A stretch of DNA of 64,000 nt, taken from a virus. The position numbers and the translations under genes were made by a program. The notes under the pieces were generated by a model, which was not told where the DNA came from, searched no databases, and worked only from the letters and a program-made list of their open reading frames with translations. Positions 7,932 through 15,212 of this stretch are shown here, piece by piece; position 1 is the first letter of the stretch; the number at the start of each line of letters is the position of its first letter. The DNA is taken from positions 1 to 64,000 of the IMG/VR virus record IMGVR_UViG_3300034196_000019. One strand, written 5' to 3'.

Positions 7932-8144
7932 CTAGATATCTGGTCTTACATCATCCATACTTTTAATACTCCTCAGATGAACACTGAACAGATCATCGTA
8001 TTTCTCCTCGACAGACTTTTCTACAATGTCATTATAGCATGGAGGAAATATGCTGACAATAATCTTTTTCATTGTAGATTTTGCTGCCTGGTAAAACATC
8101 TCCTGGCACTTCTCCATGGCTAGCGGATCAAGATCAACATACAT
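7932..8144 (-). CDS. Hypothetical protein, 70 aa
   Basis: ATG preceded by AGGAGTGATGGCTA, overlapping the end of the upstream gene by one base. Begins MYVDLDPLAMEKCQEMFYQA and has a central hydrophobic-basic stretch (TMKKIIVSIFPPCYNDIVEK). No family recognised. First of a run of short minus-strand genes. Confidence 0.65.
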   Translation of the reverse strand: MYVDLDPLAMEKCQEMFYQAAKSTMKKIIVSIFPPCYNDIVEKSVEEKYDDLFSVHLRSIKSMDDVRPDI

Positions 8145-8332
8145 TAGCCATCACTCCTATGATTCTTAAATCGGCTATTTTTCTGGGTCAATGATTCGTG
8201 ACTATATTCCCAACGCCAAGGTCGGCTGTCATCGGGTAGCTCCTCAAATTCACTGTCCACTGGATTGCTCAAGTATTCCTCCTCCATAATCTTAGTCAGA
8301 AGGTCTTTATATTCCTCGGTATCTTGTTTCAC
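8144..8332 (-). CDS. Hypothetical acidic protein, 62 aa
   Basis: The frame continues upstream to 8392 through a promoter-like sequence, but the ribosome site TTAGGAGTTGCAGAT precedes a GTG at 8332, giving MKQDTEEYKDLLTKIMEEEY. Acidic first half, Trp/Arg-containing second half. No family recognised. Confidence 0.65.
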   Translation of the reverse strand: MKQDTEEYKDLLTKIMEEEYLSNPVDSEFEELPDDSRPWRWEYSHESLTQKNSRFKNHRSDG

Positions 8333-8365
8333 ATCTGCAACTCCTAATTGGTTTATTTCTTGTAG

Positions 8366-8392
8366 GTTATAGTAAAATACTATGAAAGTCAA
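8366..8392 (-). promoter_or_regulatory. Possible promoter with inverted repeat
   Basis: TTGACT at 8387-8392 and TATAAC at 8366-8371 but only a 15-base spacer. The spacer and -10 form ATAGTA-TTT-TACTAT, a symmetric element that could be an operator. Upstream of the 8144-8332 gene. Confidence 0.4.
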
Positions 8393-8394
8393 CT

Positions 8395-8565
8395 AGGCTA
8401 TAGTATTTTCTACTTTAAGAACTTTGATCTTAGAAATAACTGTTTTCTGAAATTCACATAGTGCTAGAGCATCTCGTAATTCCATACCAAGACGCCTCTG
8501 TTCTTCTCTTCCTAGATTCTTTCGGCTGACAGCTTTCTCAATGAGAGCTTTTGTTTCTGGAGACA
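8395..8565 (-). CDS. Hypothetical basic helical protein, 56 aa
   Basis: ATG after TGAGGAATAAGT, stop TAG. Begins MSPETKALIEKAVSRKNLGR and is basic and helical throughout (REEQRRLGMELRDALALCEF). No family recognised. Upstream lies a 148-base gap holding the dispersed repeat copy B. Confidence 0.65.
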
Positions 8566-8578
8566 TACTTATTCCTCA

Positions 8579-8625
8579 TTGTTTTAAGCCTATAAAAGAC
8601 GTTCTAATCTCTAAGCTGTGGGGTA
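8579..8625. repeat. Dispersed intergenic repeat, copy B
   Basis: 47 bases that align without gaps to 63044-63090 at about 32 positions: both start TTGTTTTAAG, share TAAAAGA in register, and end CTGTGGGGTA. A flanking inverted repeat AGACGTT/AACGTCT (8597-8603 with 8644-8650) could enclose it in RNA. Confidence 0.6.
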
Positions 8626-8713
8626 GGGCTAGATAAGAGTTAAAACGTCTAGAGTGCGTGTAAATCATAGAGAAATACGGGTTTTGTAGTTAAACAGAGA
8701 TACTATCTTTGTA

Positions 8714-8920
8714 TTAAAGATCATTACCGTACAAATCTTTATCCTCGTACCACTCACCCCATTTGAACTGAGGCCTAACTTCACCCGTACCACCACACTC
8801 CTTACAATTCCACAGTCCACTCTCAATCTCTGCTTGAGCAATCTCAAAATCATAAAGATCAGATGCTTCTGGATACGTATGCCCATTGCCTTTGCAGGAT
8901 TTACATTCTTCATTCCACAT
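8714..8920 (-). CDS. Small protein with two DnaJ-type zinc motifs, 68 aa
   Basis: The ATG at 8920 has GGAG nine bases upstream; an earlier TTG at 8935 has none. The product holds two CxxCxGxG motifs, CKSCKGNG and CKECGGTG, about 30 residues apart, the pattern that binds zinc in the DnaJ Cys-rich domain. No J domain. Several phages carry such stand-alone zinc proteins; their role is unclear. Overlaps the end of the 36-aa gene upstream. Confidence 0.75.
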   Translation of the reverse strand: MWNEECKSCKGNGHTYPEASDLYDFEIAQAEIESGLWNCKECGGTGEVRPQFKWGEWYEDKDLYGNDL

Positions 8921-9020
8921 CTTCATATTCTCCAATCAATAGATTCTCTGGATCAATCCCAATATCGAATTCCACCACTGTACCATCATTCATTGTAATG
9001 CTCTGCATATTACTATTCAT
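8910..9020 (-). CDS. Tiny hypothetical protein, 36 aa
   Basis: Begins MNSNMQSITMNDGTVVEFDI and is acidic at the end. The ATG overlaps the preceding stop in an ATGA arrangement and its own end overlaps the next gene start. A loose AGGAATTGATTTTGA precedes it. Support is mainly the coupling pattern. Confidence 0.5.
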   Translation of the reverse strand: MNSNMQSITMNDGTVVEFDIGIDPENLLIGEYEDVE

Positions 9021-9292
9021 TTCAAAATCAATTCCTGTTCACGAATACCAAATTTAATTTCTGTGTCTTGCCAATGTACAAAGCTATCATTGAAATCTTC
9101 AAAATTGTCTTTACACCATTGCCAATCTTCAGAGCCGACCCAATCAAGATGCTTATCATACTGGATAGCTTCTTCCCATGCAACAAGATATTTTGCAATT
9201 TCTTCTGTAGCGCAGAGGTGGACAGGCCATGAATCGGATCTGCCAGGATCTGAGGCATACACTTCATAGATATATTGGATGTTATCGTTCAT
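9017..9292 (-). CDS. Hypothetical Trp-rich acidic protein, 91 aa
   Basis: The ATG at 9292 follows GGAGTGCTATATCTA and overlaps the upstream stop (TAATG), so it is preferred over the longer frame start at 9328. Begins MNDNIQYIYEVYASDPGRSD and contains EDWQWCKDNFEDFNDSFVHW. Acidic and aromatic. No family recognised. Confidence 0.75.
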   Translation of the reverse strand: MNDNIQYIYEVYASDPGRSDSWPVHLCATEEIAKYLVAWEEAIQYDKHLDWVGSEDWQWCKDNFEDFNDSFVHWQDTEIKFGIREQELILK

Positions 9293-9669
9293 TAGATATA
9301 GCACTCCGAGTATAGTGTTCCGGGGCACTGATCTTCACGGATGATCTGACCAGCTTCCCTTGCAATTGGATAGGCTTCTTTTCGAGTAAGGAAATTACCA
9401 TACTGATCTGTGAAGCCTTGCACCATTTTATCAAGGCCACACCACTCATTAAGTAGCTCCGGTCCAATTGCATAAATCTGTAGCTGCATGATAGGGCAGC
9501 TATGGCGCGTGCCTGTCACAATATAGCCGTTATAGTTATAGGCTGATTGGGCAATCCTTCGTTGAACACCGTAATATTCCCAACGAGGACGACCATCTTC
9601 CATAATGTTAGAAGACATGTGATTCTGATAAATTTCAATTGCTTCGCGAATCTTTGCAAACTTGTCCAT
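9292..9669 (-). CDS. Hypothetical protein, 125 aa
   Basis: ATG after TTGAGGTAAAATAA, directly following the stop of the polymerase-like gene, so likely translated from the same message. Begins MDKFAKIREAIEIYQNHMSS; contains an aromatic stretch (PRWEYYGVQRRIAQSAYNYN) and several Cys residues. No family recognised. Its tight linkage suggests it may act with the 451-aa protein. Confidence 0.75.
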   Translation of the reverse strand: MDKFAKIREAIEIYQNHMSSNIMEDGRPRWEYYGVQRRIAQSAYNYNGYIVTGTRHSCPIMQLQIYAIGPELLNEWCGLDKMVQGFTDQYGNFLTRKEAYPIAREAGQIIREDQCPGTLYSECYI

Positions 9670-11025
9670 TTATTTTACCTCAATCCGACAAAATGTTGTA
9701 TCACCAAGAATGTCTTTCCATGCTTTAATCATAGCATCATACAAATCTTGTTTTGCACTCTCTTTAACCAAAGCGCTATCATGGTAGCAAAGGATTGTAT
9801 GGCCTTTCTCTCCCATTGCACCAACAATGTTCATCATAATTCTACTGTCGATGTTTTGCAAGACAATCCCACCATCTTTAAAGAAATAGTCTTCAATCAG
9901 GTCGTTATGATATTGGACGGCTGTAAGCACTCTACCATAGTCCACTGAGCCTGTCATTGCATAAAACAACTGCTCCATTTTAACTTTATCACGATCCTGT
10001 CGTACTTTATTACCAAGAGCGTATGCAGCAGCTTTCATATCCTCAGAATTCATACCAATAAGGATTGCTAGCTTTGCCAAAGTACGTGTTGGATTATGTA
10101 CCTTCCCTGTTGCTGATTCAATCTCTTTCTTTAGCTTTTCATCTACTTCGATAAATGACAAGTCAGCATCATATGGGGAGAAGTCCTCTCCGAGAACATC
10201 GTAGACATTCAGACCATCATTGTACATCTGCTGATAGCAAATACTTGGGTGAATGGCAGAATAATCTAGCTCAACAACAGGCTCACCATCGATCATTAGG
10301 GAGGATGCCCGTACATGCTGAGGAAGAAGCTGGACACCACCACCAAGTGTATAGAGACGACCACCTGTGTTCACATCACCAGAAAAGATACGTCGATACG
10401 CAACATCAGCAATTCTACGGCCATCGAATGTAATGTCTGCACCTTCTAGTTTACTGTTCAACATTTTCACCTCTTGTTTAATGCCTTTGAATCCATTGAT
10501 ACCACGAGTGGGCATTAAGTATCTTGTCTTACGTTTGCGGATGATAGCAAGATCGTTCTCATCTAAGTCTTTCCACAAATTGTATTCTGTATTAACGTTT
10601 TCCCACATATCTAAAGTTCTGTCTCTAAACACCATACAGGACGGAATGGTTTCATCTGGAACACGATTACCTGCTACCACCTTCCAAGATTTCACATAGC
10701 CTTTATAAACATCAATATAGCCGTTTTGCTCAAGGTATTTTACTAAACTCTGCACCTTCCTAAATCCAATCTTCTGTTTGTTACCTGTATAAATATCTTG
10801 CCTCATGCTAAAGACAAATCCTTTAGCGTTCTTCTTGATTGCCCTAGCGCTGTTGCTAATCCACCATCTTACGGCTTCATTCCACTTATGTCCAGTACGA
10901 TCTTGTATTTCTTCAATAAGCTTTCTGTAGTATTTTGATTCATGAAAGAACACATAGCTGCGTACACAGGATAGGTTGACAGTATAGGCATCTGAGTCTT
11001 TCATATTAGCTAATTCATAGATCAA
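9670..11025 (-). CDS. Polymerase-palm-like protein, 451 aa (diverged family-A/single-subunit polymerase fold)
   Basis: TTG start after AAGGAGAAGTAA. Three palm motifs occur in order: motif A as VVELDYSAIHPSICYQ (about residue 257), motif B-like RTLAKLAILIGMN (about residue 315) and motif C-like ILCYHDSALV (about residue 422). Both catalytic Asp positions are present. HDS rather than HDE is the form in T7-type RNA polymerases, while DNA polymerase I has HDE. Upstream of motif A a GGRLYTLGGGVQLLPQH segment recalls a conserved GGRFY...lP..R element of a poorly studied phage family. The N-terminal 190 residues have no visible exonuclease motif. A separate complete family-A polymerase is at 50439-52760. 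Activity is unknown. Confidence 0.7.
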   Translation of the reverse strand: MIYELANMKDSDAYTVNLSCVRSYVFFHESKYYRKLIEEIQDRTGHKWNEAVRWWISNSARAIKKNAKGFVFSMRQDIYTGNKQKIGFRKVQSLVKYLEQNGYIDVYKGYVKSWKVVAGNRVPDETIPSCMVFRDRTLDMWENVNTEYNLWKDLDENDLAIIRKRKTRYLMPTRGINGFKGIKQEVKMLNSKLEGADITFDGRRIADVAYRRIFSGDVNTGGRLYTLGGGVQLLPQHVRASSLMIDGEPVVELDYSAIHPSICYQQMYNDGLNVYDVLGEDFSPYDADLSFIEVDEKLKKEIESATGKVHNPTRTLAKLAILIGMNSEDMKAAAYALGNKVRQDRDKVKMEQLFYAMTGSVDYGRVLTAVQYHNDLIEDYFFKDGGIVLQNIDSRIMMNIVGAMGEKGHTILCYHDSALVKESAKQDLYDAMIKAWKDILGDTTFCRIEVK

Positions 11026-11174
11026 TTACTTCTCCTTGGGTAAGATAGTGGGAGGAGAGAGGTAGGGGGGATATAGGGAGGCTAGTATTAGTATACAAAT
11101 GAGAGACATAAATCCTCTACAGGCCACGGGTTATAAGGGTTTGTACAAAATTCTACTCGCCCCTTTCTCCGTTT
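11026..11174. other. Short gap upstream of the polymerase-like gene
   Basis: On the minus strand it is C-rich and contains a TATACTAATACT stretch but no convincing -35. No gene seen. Confidence 0.4.
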
Positions 11175-11480
11175 TTAGTCCAAATAAACCCTCATTGCCC
11201 AGGTGACAAATCTCATTGGTGCATCCTTAAAATCATACACCACTCCATCAACTACCGCAATAGCGTGTCTTGCTACACAGACGTAATACCTCCCTTCAGG
11301 GTGCGTCTCACAGAATTTCTTTAAGGAGATACGATTATCTTTTGAGTATGGCCCAACTCTGTGTCTTGTCTTCTTTAGGGATGGCTGTAAGACTTTCCTT
11401 GAGACTACACCCCTGCACGGAGTACGTCCACACCTAAGTGACATATGTTTGTGTGCCATTTCGTAGCTTGTGTTCAGCAC
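11175..11480 (-). CDS. Papain-like peptidase-type small protein; coding frame extends upstream without a normal start
   Basis: From the first GTG (11480) the product is 101 aa and ends GRYYVCVARHAIAVVDGVVYD plus 12 residues, matching the His and Asp part of a small phage papain-like family. The matching N-terminal motif NDCTVRAFA, with the expected catalytic Cys at 11502-11504, lies upstream in the same frame, open to 11576, but no ATG, GTG or TTG precedes it. The good ribosome site (AGGAGATAAGGCT) leads instead to a TTG in another frame that stops after 32 codons. A frameshift or non-standard start is likely. Confidence 0.6.
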   Translation of the reverse strand: MLNTSYEMAHKHMSLRCGRTPCRGVVSRKVLQPSLKKTRHRVGPYSKDNRISLKKFCETHPEGRYYVCVARHAIAVVDGVVYDFKDAPMRFVTWAMRVYLD

Positions 11481-11670
11481 AATGGCAAAAGCCCGAACTG
11501 TGCAGTCATTCCTCTCTTTCTTAGCCTTGCTTGCTGAATCAATAGTTTCTGGTATTGTGAATATTTGTACAAAGCCTTATCTCCTATGTTGTCTGACTCA
11601 GATAATTCTGAAAAGAATACTACCCCACCAATCCCCTCTCGTCAAGCATGAAAATAAACCAAAATTGAGC

Positions 11671-11699
11671 TTGCATATGCCCACTGCATAGGCTATTAT
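11671..11699 (+). promoter_or_regulatory. Promoter for the rightward small-gene block
   Basis: TTGCAT at 11671-11676, 17-base spacer, TATTAT at 11694-11699; ATG of the first gene is 30 bases further on. Confidence 0.7.
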
Positions 11700-11729
11700 C
11701 TGGATTCAATTGATTAGGAGAGCTACGAA

Positions 11730-12023
11730 ATGATCAGCTATAACGACTTTCTTACTGCTACAGACCCACAGAACATTCCTGAGTTTAAGCATTCATACGA
11801 TGTGTTCAAGAAGGATAACAGGGCACGCACTAGCCTTAATAAAACCTTGGAGACCTCGTACAAAGCTGTATACAGACGGGAATCTAAATACAAAAGCCCG
11901 CAATGGTCTGCCGATGATATCAATCTCTCTGGAGAAGATTTCTACATCGTAACAGCTAATGGTAAAATTCTGTCTCACACAAACTCTGAATGGGGTGCTA
12001 TTGAGGTTGCCAAGAAGTGGTAA
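11730..12023 (+). CDS. Hypothetical protein, 97 aa
   Basis: ATG after TTAGGAGAGCTACGAA. Begins MISYNDFLTATDPQNIPEFK; basic and polar middle, ending ILSHTNSEWGAIEVAKKW. First gene of the long rightward operon and directly behind its promoter, so probably made early. No family recognised. Confidence 0.75.
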   Translation: MISYNDFLTATDPQNIPEFKHSYDVFKKDNRARTSLNKTLETSYKAVYRRESKYKSPQWSADDINLSGEDFYIVTANGKILSHTNSEWGAIEVAKKW

Positions 12024-12355
12024 AATTCACAAATGGCAACCTTGACAACTACGTCAGAGAATGCTTTAAAATAAACCCAGCATCTACATTCTCTTGGTTC
12101 CTAATTTGTAGCTATGCTTATTACCAAAGGTATGAAAGCCTTCTCGGAGACTCTACCTTCGATAAGATGTGTGAGTATATGCTTAAGAATTATGATACCC
12201 TTGAGCATGTGAACAAGGATCTTGTGACAAAAGATATGCTATCCGCTGGTAGTGGGTACAACCTAAGAGAATCTGATTATCCTCTCAGAGTGCAAGTGAT
12301 ATCTGATGAGCTGATTAGGGAATATTATAGTACTTTGGTTGGAGGAGACAGTTAA
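12017..12355 (+). CDS. Hypothetical helical protein, 112 aa
   Basis: GTG start overlapping the previous stop, with GAGGTTGCCAAGAA upstream. Residues 25-60 (FSWFLICSYAYYQRYESLLG, then DSTFDKMCEYM) resemble the YY...D..FD pattern of the NAD-dependent ligase Ia domain and of conserved phage proteins with the same pattern; no ligase domain follows. Function unknown. Confidence 0.7.
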   Translation: MVKFTNGNLDNYVRECFKINPASTFSWFLICSYAYYQRYESLLGDSTFDKMCEYMLKNYDTLEHVNKDLVTKDMLSAGSGYNLRESDYPLRVQVISDELIREYYSTLVGGDS

Positions 12356-12492
12356 TGAGCAGCAAGAAAAGCCCCACAGGCTGGATGGCATACGTAGCTG
12401 AATATAAAGCTCTGTATCCTGATAAAAGAATTGACTACAAAGCTCTGATGCAAGAGTATATTAATACTAGACAAAATAAGGAGTCTGAATAA
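12355..12492 (+). CDS. Small protein, 45 aa
   Basis: ATG coupled to the previous stop (TAATG) with GGAGGAGACAG upstream. Begins MSSKKSPTGWMAYVAEYKAL and is basic with a WMAYVAEYKALYP core that looks like a fragment of an HMG-box or YABBY-type helix, but is too short to assign. Confidence 0.65.
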   Translation: MSSKKSPTGWMAYVAEYKALYPDKRIDYKALMQEYINTRQNKESE

Positions 12493-12701
12493 TGAAACGA
12501 GTGATTGAATACACCTATCGTACATTTGATATTGGTTGTGGATGCTGTAGTGATTCATCTTCTGAATATGATCTATTTGAAGACTGTCAAATTATAAGTT
12601 GGGGGAACCAGTGTGGATATTGCTCCGACGAGAAAGACTTGCGGAGCGAGCTATCTCACCTTGAACCATTTGAGATTTCAAAAGATAGTACTTATTACTA
12701 G
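12492..12701 (+). CDS. Cys-rich small protein, 69 aa
   Basis: ATG coupled by TAATG, ribosome site AAGGAG. Begins MKRVIEYTYRTFDIGCGCCS and has a second pair QCGYC, so four to five Cys that could bind zinc. Ends in TAG that overlaps the next gene's ribosome site. No family recognised. Confidence 0.7.
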   Translation: MKRVIEYTYRTFDIGCGCCSDSSSEYDLFEDCQIISWGNQCGYCSDEKDLRSELSHLEPFEISKDSTYY

Positions 12702-12710
12702 GAGATTGAT

Positions 12711-12926
12711 ATGAACGTACTTCAGAAGATAACAGACATCAAGATTAACCTTATGAAAAATAGAGGGTCTGATCCTACAGTTGCTTACCTCGGGAGGATA
12801 GAGATTGAATACATCAAAGAACATCTTAATTATTTTACTGAGAAAGTTGGCAGCACAGACGAAGATATGCTCCTTGGATTGAAATTAATCTGTGTTGACA
12901 GAGAGACATACCTAGCTGTACACTAG
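12711..12926 (+). CDS. Hypothetical protein, 71 aa
   Basis: ATG after TAGGAGATTGAT. Begins MNVLQKITDIKINLMKNRGS; helical and mixed charge, with no visible domain. A 130-base gap containing a structured RNA element follows it. Confidence 0.7.
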   Translation: MNVLQKITDIKINLMKNRGSDPTVAYLGRIEIEYIKEHLNYFTEKVGSTDEDMLLGLKLICVDRETYLAVH

Positions 12927-12965
12927 CCTTCAAACAAAACCCGTAATTTCAACGTAAAACCAATG

Positions 12966-13030
12966 CTAAAAGACACGTTCTCTGTCTAGGGTATGCAGAC
13001 GTACTGGGTGTGAAGTAGCGTGTCTTTTAG
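12966..13030 (+). promoter_or_regulatory. Structured 5' leader element (three-way junction), riboswitch-like
   Basis: A perfect 12-bp stem CTAAAAGACACG/CGTGTCTTTTAG (12966-12977 with 13019-13030) encloses two hairpins: GTCT-AGGGTATGC-AGAC (12984-13000) and TACT-GGGTGTGA-AGTA (13002-13017). The stem ends 25 bases before the next ATG and 13 before its ribosome site. The fold is seen directly; regulatory function is inferred. Confidence 0.6.
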
Positions 13031-13055
13031 TGGTGATAAACATAGGATAAAGAAT

Positions 13056-13256
13056 ATGAGTCTCTTTAACAAAGAGTTGCTAAATAAAGCTAGCTTCAAA
13101 TGGCAACAGCTTGACGGTAAGACGCTTAGGCTTAAATCTTTATTGGACGAAGAGTCTCAACAAGTTTGTACTTGCGGCAGTACAGAGGATGGAGTAGTAT
13201 ATTTCATTGCAATTGAAGATATTATTAAAACTAATCAGGAGAACACAATTGATTAA
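13056..13256 (+). CDS. Hypothetical protein, 66 aa
   Basis: ATG after AGGATAAAGAAT; an earlier in-frame ATG at 13020 lies inside the RNA stem and is rejected. Begins MSLFNKELLNKASFKWQQLD and has CTCGSTEDGVVYF. No family recognised. Expression may be controlled by the preceding structured leader. Confidence 0.7.
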   Translation: MSLFNKELLNKASFKWQQLDGKTLRLKSLLDEESQQVCTCGSTEDGVVYFIAIEDIIKTNQENTID

Positions 13257-13653
13257 TAAAGCCTATTTACAATCTCTCACAGAAGCTGAACGTGAGGAGA
13301 TGCGTGCTAAAGCTGCACAATCTCGCCTTGACAAGAAGGCAGCATCTGCTAATATTCAGGCTATGGCTGATGAGAACTACTGGAGGGAACTCTGCTCATC
13401 ACTAAATGTCCGTATGCCTAGATCTGTTTGCCAGGCATCAGAGCTTAAATATGTACGTCGTATTGGTGATAAGCTTGGTGTAGATATCAATACATGGGTT
13501 AAAGATGTTTGTGGTTGCAAAAGTCTTAAGGAAGTGGCAGAATTGAACCCTAACATTGGAGCAGTTGGAATGGTAGGATTCTTCATCGAGCATTGTAAAG
13601 AGGTACTAGACGGTAAATTTATTGAGACACCAAAGGAGAAGAATGATGAATGA
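13249..13653 (+). CDS. Hypothetical protein, 134 aa
   Basis: TTG start after CAGGAGAACACAA, overlapping the previous gene by 8 bases; the longer frame from 13207 has no ribosome site. Begins MINKAYLQSLTEAEREEMRA, basic helical N terminus, then a region with KLGVDINTWVKDVCGCKSLK. No recognised domain. Confidence 0.75.
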   Translation: MINKAYLQSLTEAEREEMRAKAAQSRLDKKAASANIQAMADENYWRELCSSLNVRMPRSVCQASELKYVRRIGDKLGVDINTWVKDVCGCKSLKEVAELNPNIGAVGMVGFFIEHCKEVLDGKFIETPKEKNDE

Positions 13654-13990
13654 AGTTAAACGATATACATTTAAGGGTGCGGCAGGTTCATACGTCTATG
13701 CTAACGACTTTGATAAGGTAATTATCGAGCGTGACGCGGCGCTGGCTTTGAGTGTAGAAAAGATCATGATTGATGTTGTCCCAGGGTATTACGGTATGGG
13801 AGAAGAGGTTTACGCAAAGTCAATTACAGATATTGAAAATCTCCTTAATAAACTTTGTGATGCTGGTGAGCTGCTTCAGGACCGGGTAGATATTTTAGAG
13901 TCTCTTCTATATAAATACTATAGAAATTCTGATGTATGTGCATTTATGGCAAAAGATATTGAAAAAGAACTTAAGTTGGTAAGAAAATAG
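13646..13990 (+). CDS. Hypothetical acidic helical protein, 114 aa
   Basis: ATG at 13646 (13643 also possible) after AAGGAGAAGA. Begins MNEVKRYTFKGAAGSYVYAN; second half is helical with leucine spacing (IENLLNKLCDAGELLQDRVD) suggesting a coiled coil. Many phage proteins of this design carry an N-terminal beta strand pair and a coiled coil; function unknown. Ends in TAG. Confidence 0.75.
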   Translation: MNEVKRYTFKGAAGSYVYANDFDKVIIERDAALALSVEKIMIDVVPGYYGMGEEVYAKSITDIENLLNKLCDAGELLQDRVDILESLLYKYYRNSDVCAFMAKDIEKELKLVRK

Positions 13991-13991
13991 A

Positions 13992-14186
13992 ATGATTAAA
14001 TATTCCCAATATCTAGAAACTACTTCCCACTTGCAGCCTTTAAGCTCTGGGAATTCCACTCTCACATGGTATAAAGATTTTGTTGTGAATAATACTCTGC
14101 TGCGTTATAGTGGCCTCGTAGATAGCGAATATGTGGATGTCACTGCATTGCAGTCAGAAGAGAATATTACTCGGGAGAATAAATAA
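13992..14186 (+). CDS. Hypothetical protein, 64 aa
   Basis: Begins MIKYSQYLETTSHLQPLSSG one base after the previous stop; ribosome site weak, so translation probably relies on coupling. Polar, beta-prone, ending ALQSEENITRENK. No family recognised. Confidence 0.6.
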   Translation: MIKYSQYLETTSHLQPLSSGNSTLTWYKDFVVNNTLLRYSGLVDSEYVDVTALQSEENITRENK

Positions 14187-14470
14187 TGAACATCTCAAGA
14201 GAAGCAAGAGAACTTCTAGCTTATGAGTATATGAACTCAAGAAATGAAGGTCCATATCCAACATATGCAGATCTTGCACTGAGCGGTAATGGTAGTTTTA
14301 CTTTATGCTCCCTACGAGCAATTGATAAAGTTATTCAAAGAGCTAAACCATTAGAGGAAGCTATTATACTCCTTGACAGAGTAGTTACAGAGGTGGGGAG
14401 GAGTATCACTCCAGAGCTGCGATCAGAAATTGATAATATTCTAAGTAAAACTATGTATTCTGGAGAATAA
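14186..14470 (+). CDS. Hypothetical helical protein, 94 aa
   Basis: ATG coupled by TAATG, ribosome site CGGGAGAATAAAT. Begins MNISREARELLAYEYMNSRN, with NEGPYPTYADLALSGNGSF and a helical C-terminal half. No family recognised. Confidence 0.7.
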   Translation: MNISREARELLAYEYMNSRNEGPYPTYADLALSGNGSFTLCSLRAIDKVIQRAKPLEEAIILLDRVVTEVGRSITPELRSEIDNILSKTMYSGE

Positions 14471-14472
14471 CA

Positions 14473-14592
14473 ATGCTCAAGAAATGCTGTTTTGATTATA
14501 AGGCTAAGGAGTTTCCTCTTAATATTGCTGAATATTTCAAGATGATTGAGAATTATATGTGCCCTGTATGTGGAAATGGAGAAATTAAATGA
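14473..14592 (+). CDS. Tiny zinc-ribbon-like protein, 39 aa
   Basis: Begins MLKKCCFDYKAKEFPLNIAE and ends YMCPVCGNGEIK, so a CC pair and a CPVC pair could form one zinc site. GGAG lies 9 bases before the ATG. Ends in an ATGA overlap with the next gene. Confidence 0.6.
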   Translation: MLKKCCFDYKAKEFPLNIAEYFKMIENYMCPVCGNGEIK

Positions 14593-14813
14593 GTATGAAT
14601 CTTGCGCTTAGGTTCGGAAGTATTACAGATTACGATACTCCATATCAGACACCAACATGGTTAACAAATCTGGCACTACATTCTAAAGATACGACGGATA
14701 CGTATAAGAATTATTTTATTGAAATTCACGGTGGTCTTAATGAAGAACTAGTTGAAAACTTTAGCAAGATAGACCAAAGGATTACTAACGGCTATCACTG
14801 GATTATGGTGTAA
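14589..14813 (+). CDS. Hypothetical protein, 74 aa
   Basis: ATG inside ATGA overlap, ribosome site GGAGAAATTAA. Begins MSMNLALRFGSITDYDTPYQ and ends NGYHWIMV. No family recognised. Confidence 0.7.
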   Translation: MSMNLALRFGSITDYDTPYQTPTWLTNLALHSKDTTDTYKNYFIEIHGGLNEELVENFSKIDQRITNGYHWIMV

Positions 14814-15031
14814 TGTATGAGTGCTGGTGCTGGACAGAATACGGTTGGATACACGGACAAGACTGTGGCACAATATGTAATGGAAAGTATACAGTCTTTA
14901 GACCATATCTAGACTGGAGCTACAGCGAATATTCATATAAATTTATTGTAGAATACGAAGCTCAATTGTGGTATGGTAAGAATATTCCTGAGCATTGGGC
15001 TTTGGAACCAAAGAATAAGTGGAGAATTTAA
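14813..15031 (+). CDS. Aromatic Cys-containing protein, 72 aa
   Basis: ATG coupled by TAATG. Begins MYECWCWTEYGWIHGQDCGT and is strikingly rich in Trp and Tyr (about a fifth of residues) with four Cys in the first 22 residues. No recognised family. Confidence 0.7.
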   Translation: MYECWCWTEYGWIHGQDCGTICNGKYTVFRPYLDWSYSEYSYKFIVEYEAQLWYGKNIPEHWALEPKNKWRI

Positions 15032-15034
15032 TAT

Positions 15035-15199
15035 ATGAAAACACAAGAGGCTATTAATTATCTCCTAACACGAGCTAAAGAATATGGATACACAGAGAGT
15101 ATGATTAAAGGGCTTGCTCCTGATTTGAAATACTTGGTTGAAGGACTAGAGGATTGGGACACTGATACTCTTGATGTACTGTTTGATGATTTGTTTTAA
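15035..15199 (+). CDS. Small acidic protein, 54 aa
   Basis: Begins MKTQEAINYLLTRAKEYGYT and ends in an acidic stretch DTDTLDVLFDDLF. GGAG lies 10 bases before the ATG. The design resembles small DNA-mimic-type acidic proteins, but that is speculation. Confidence 0.65.
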   Translation: MKTQEAINYLLTRAKEYGYTESMIKGLAPDLKYLVEGLEDWDTDTLDVLFDDLF

Positions 15200-15212
15200 A
15201 GAGGAGTAAAGT

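Noticed and set aside
11470-11691. 73-aa plus-strand reading frame upstream of the rightward promoter
   Set aside because: It mirrors the conserved papain-like frame on the minus strand, so it is a shadow.
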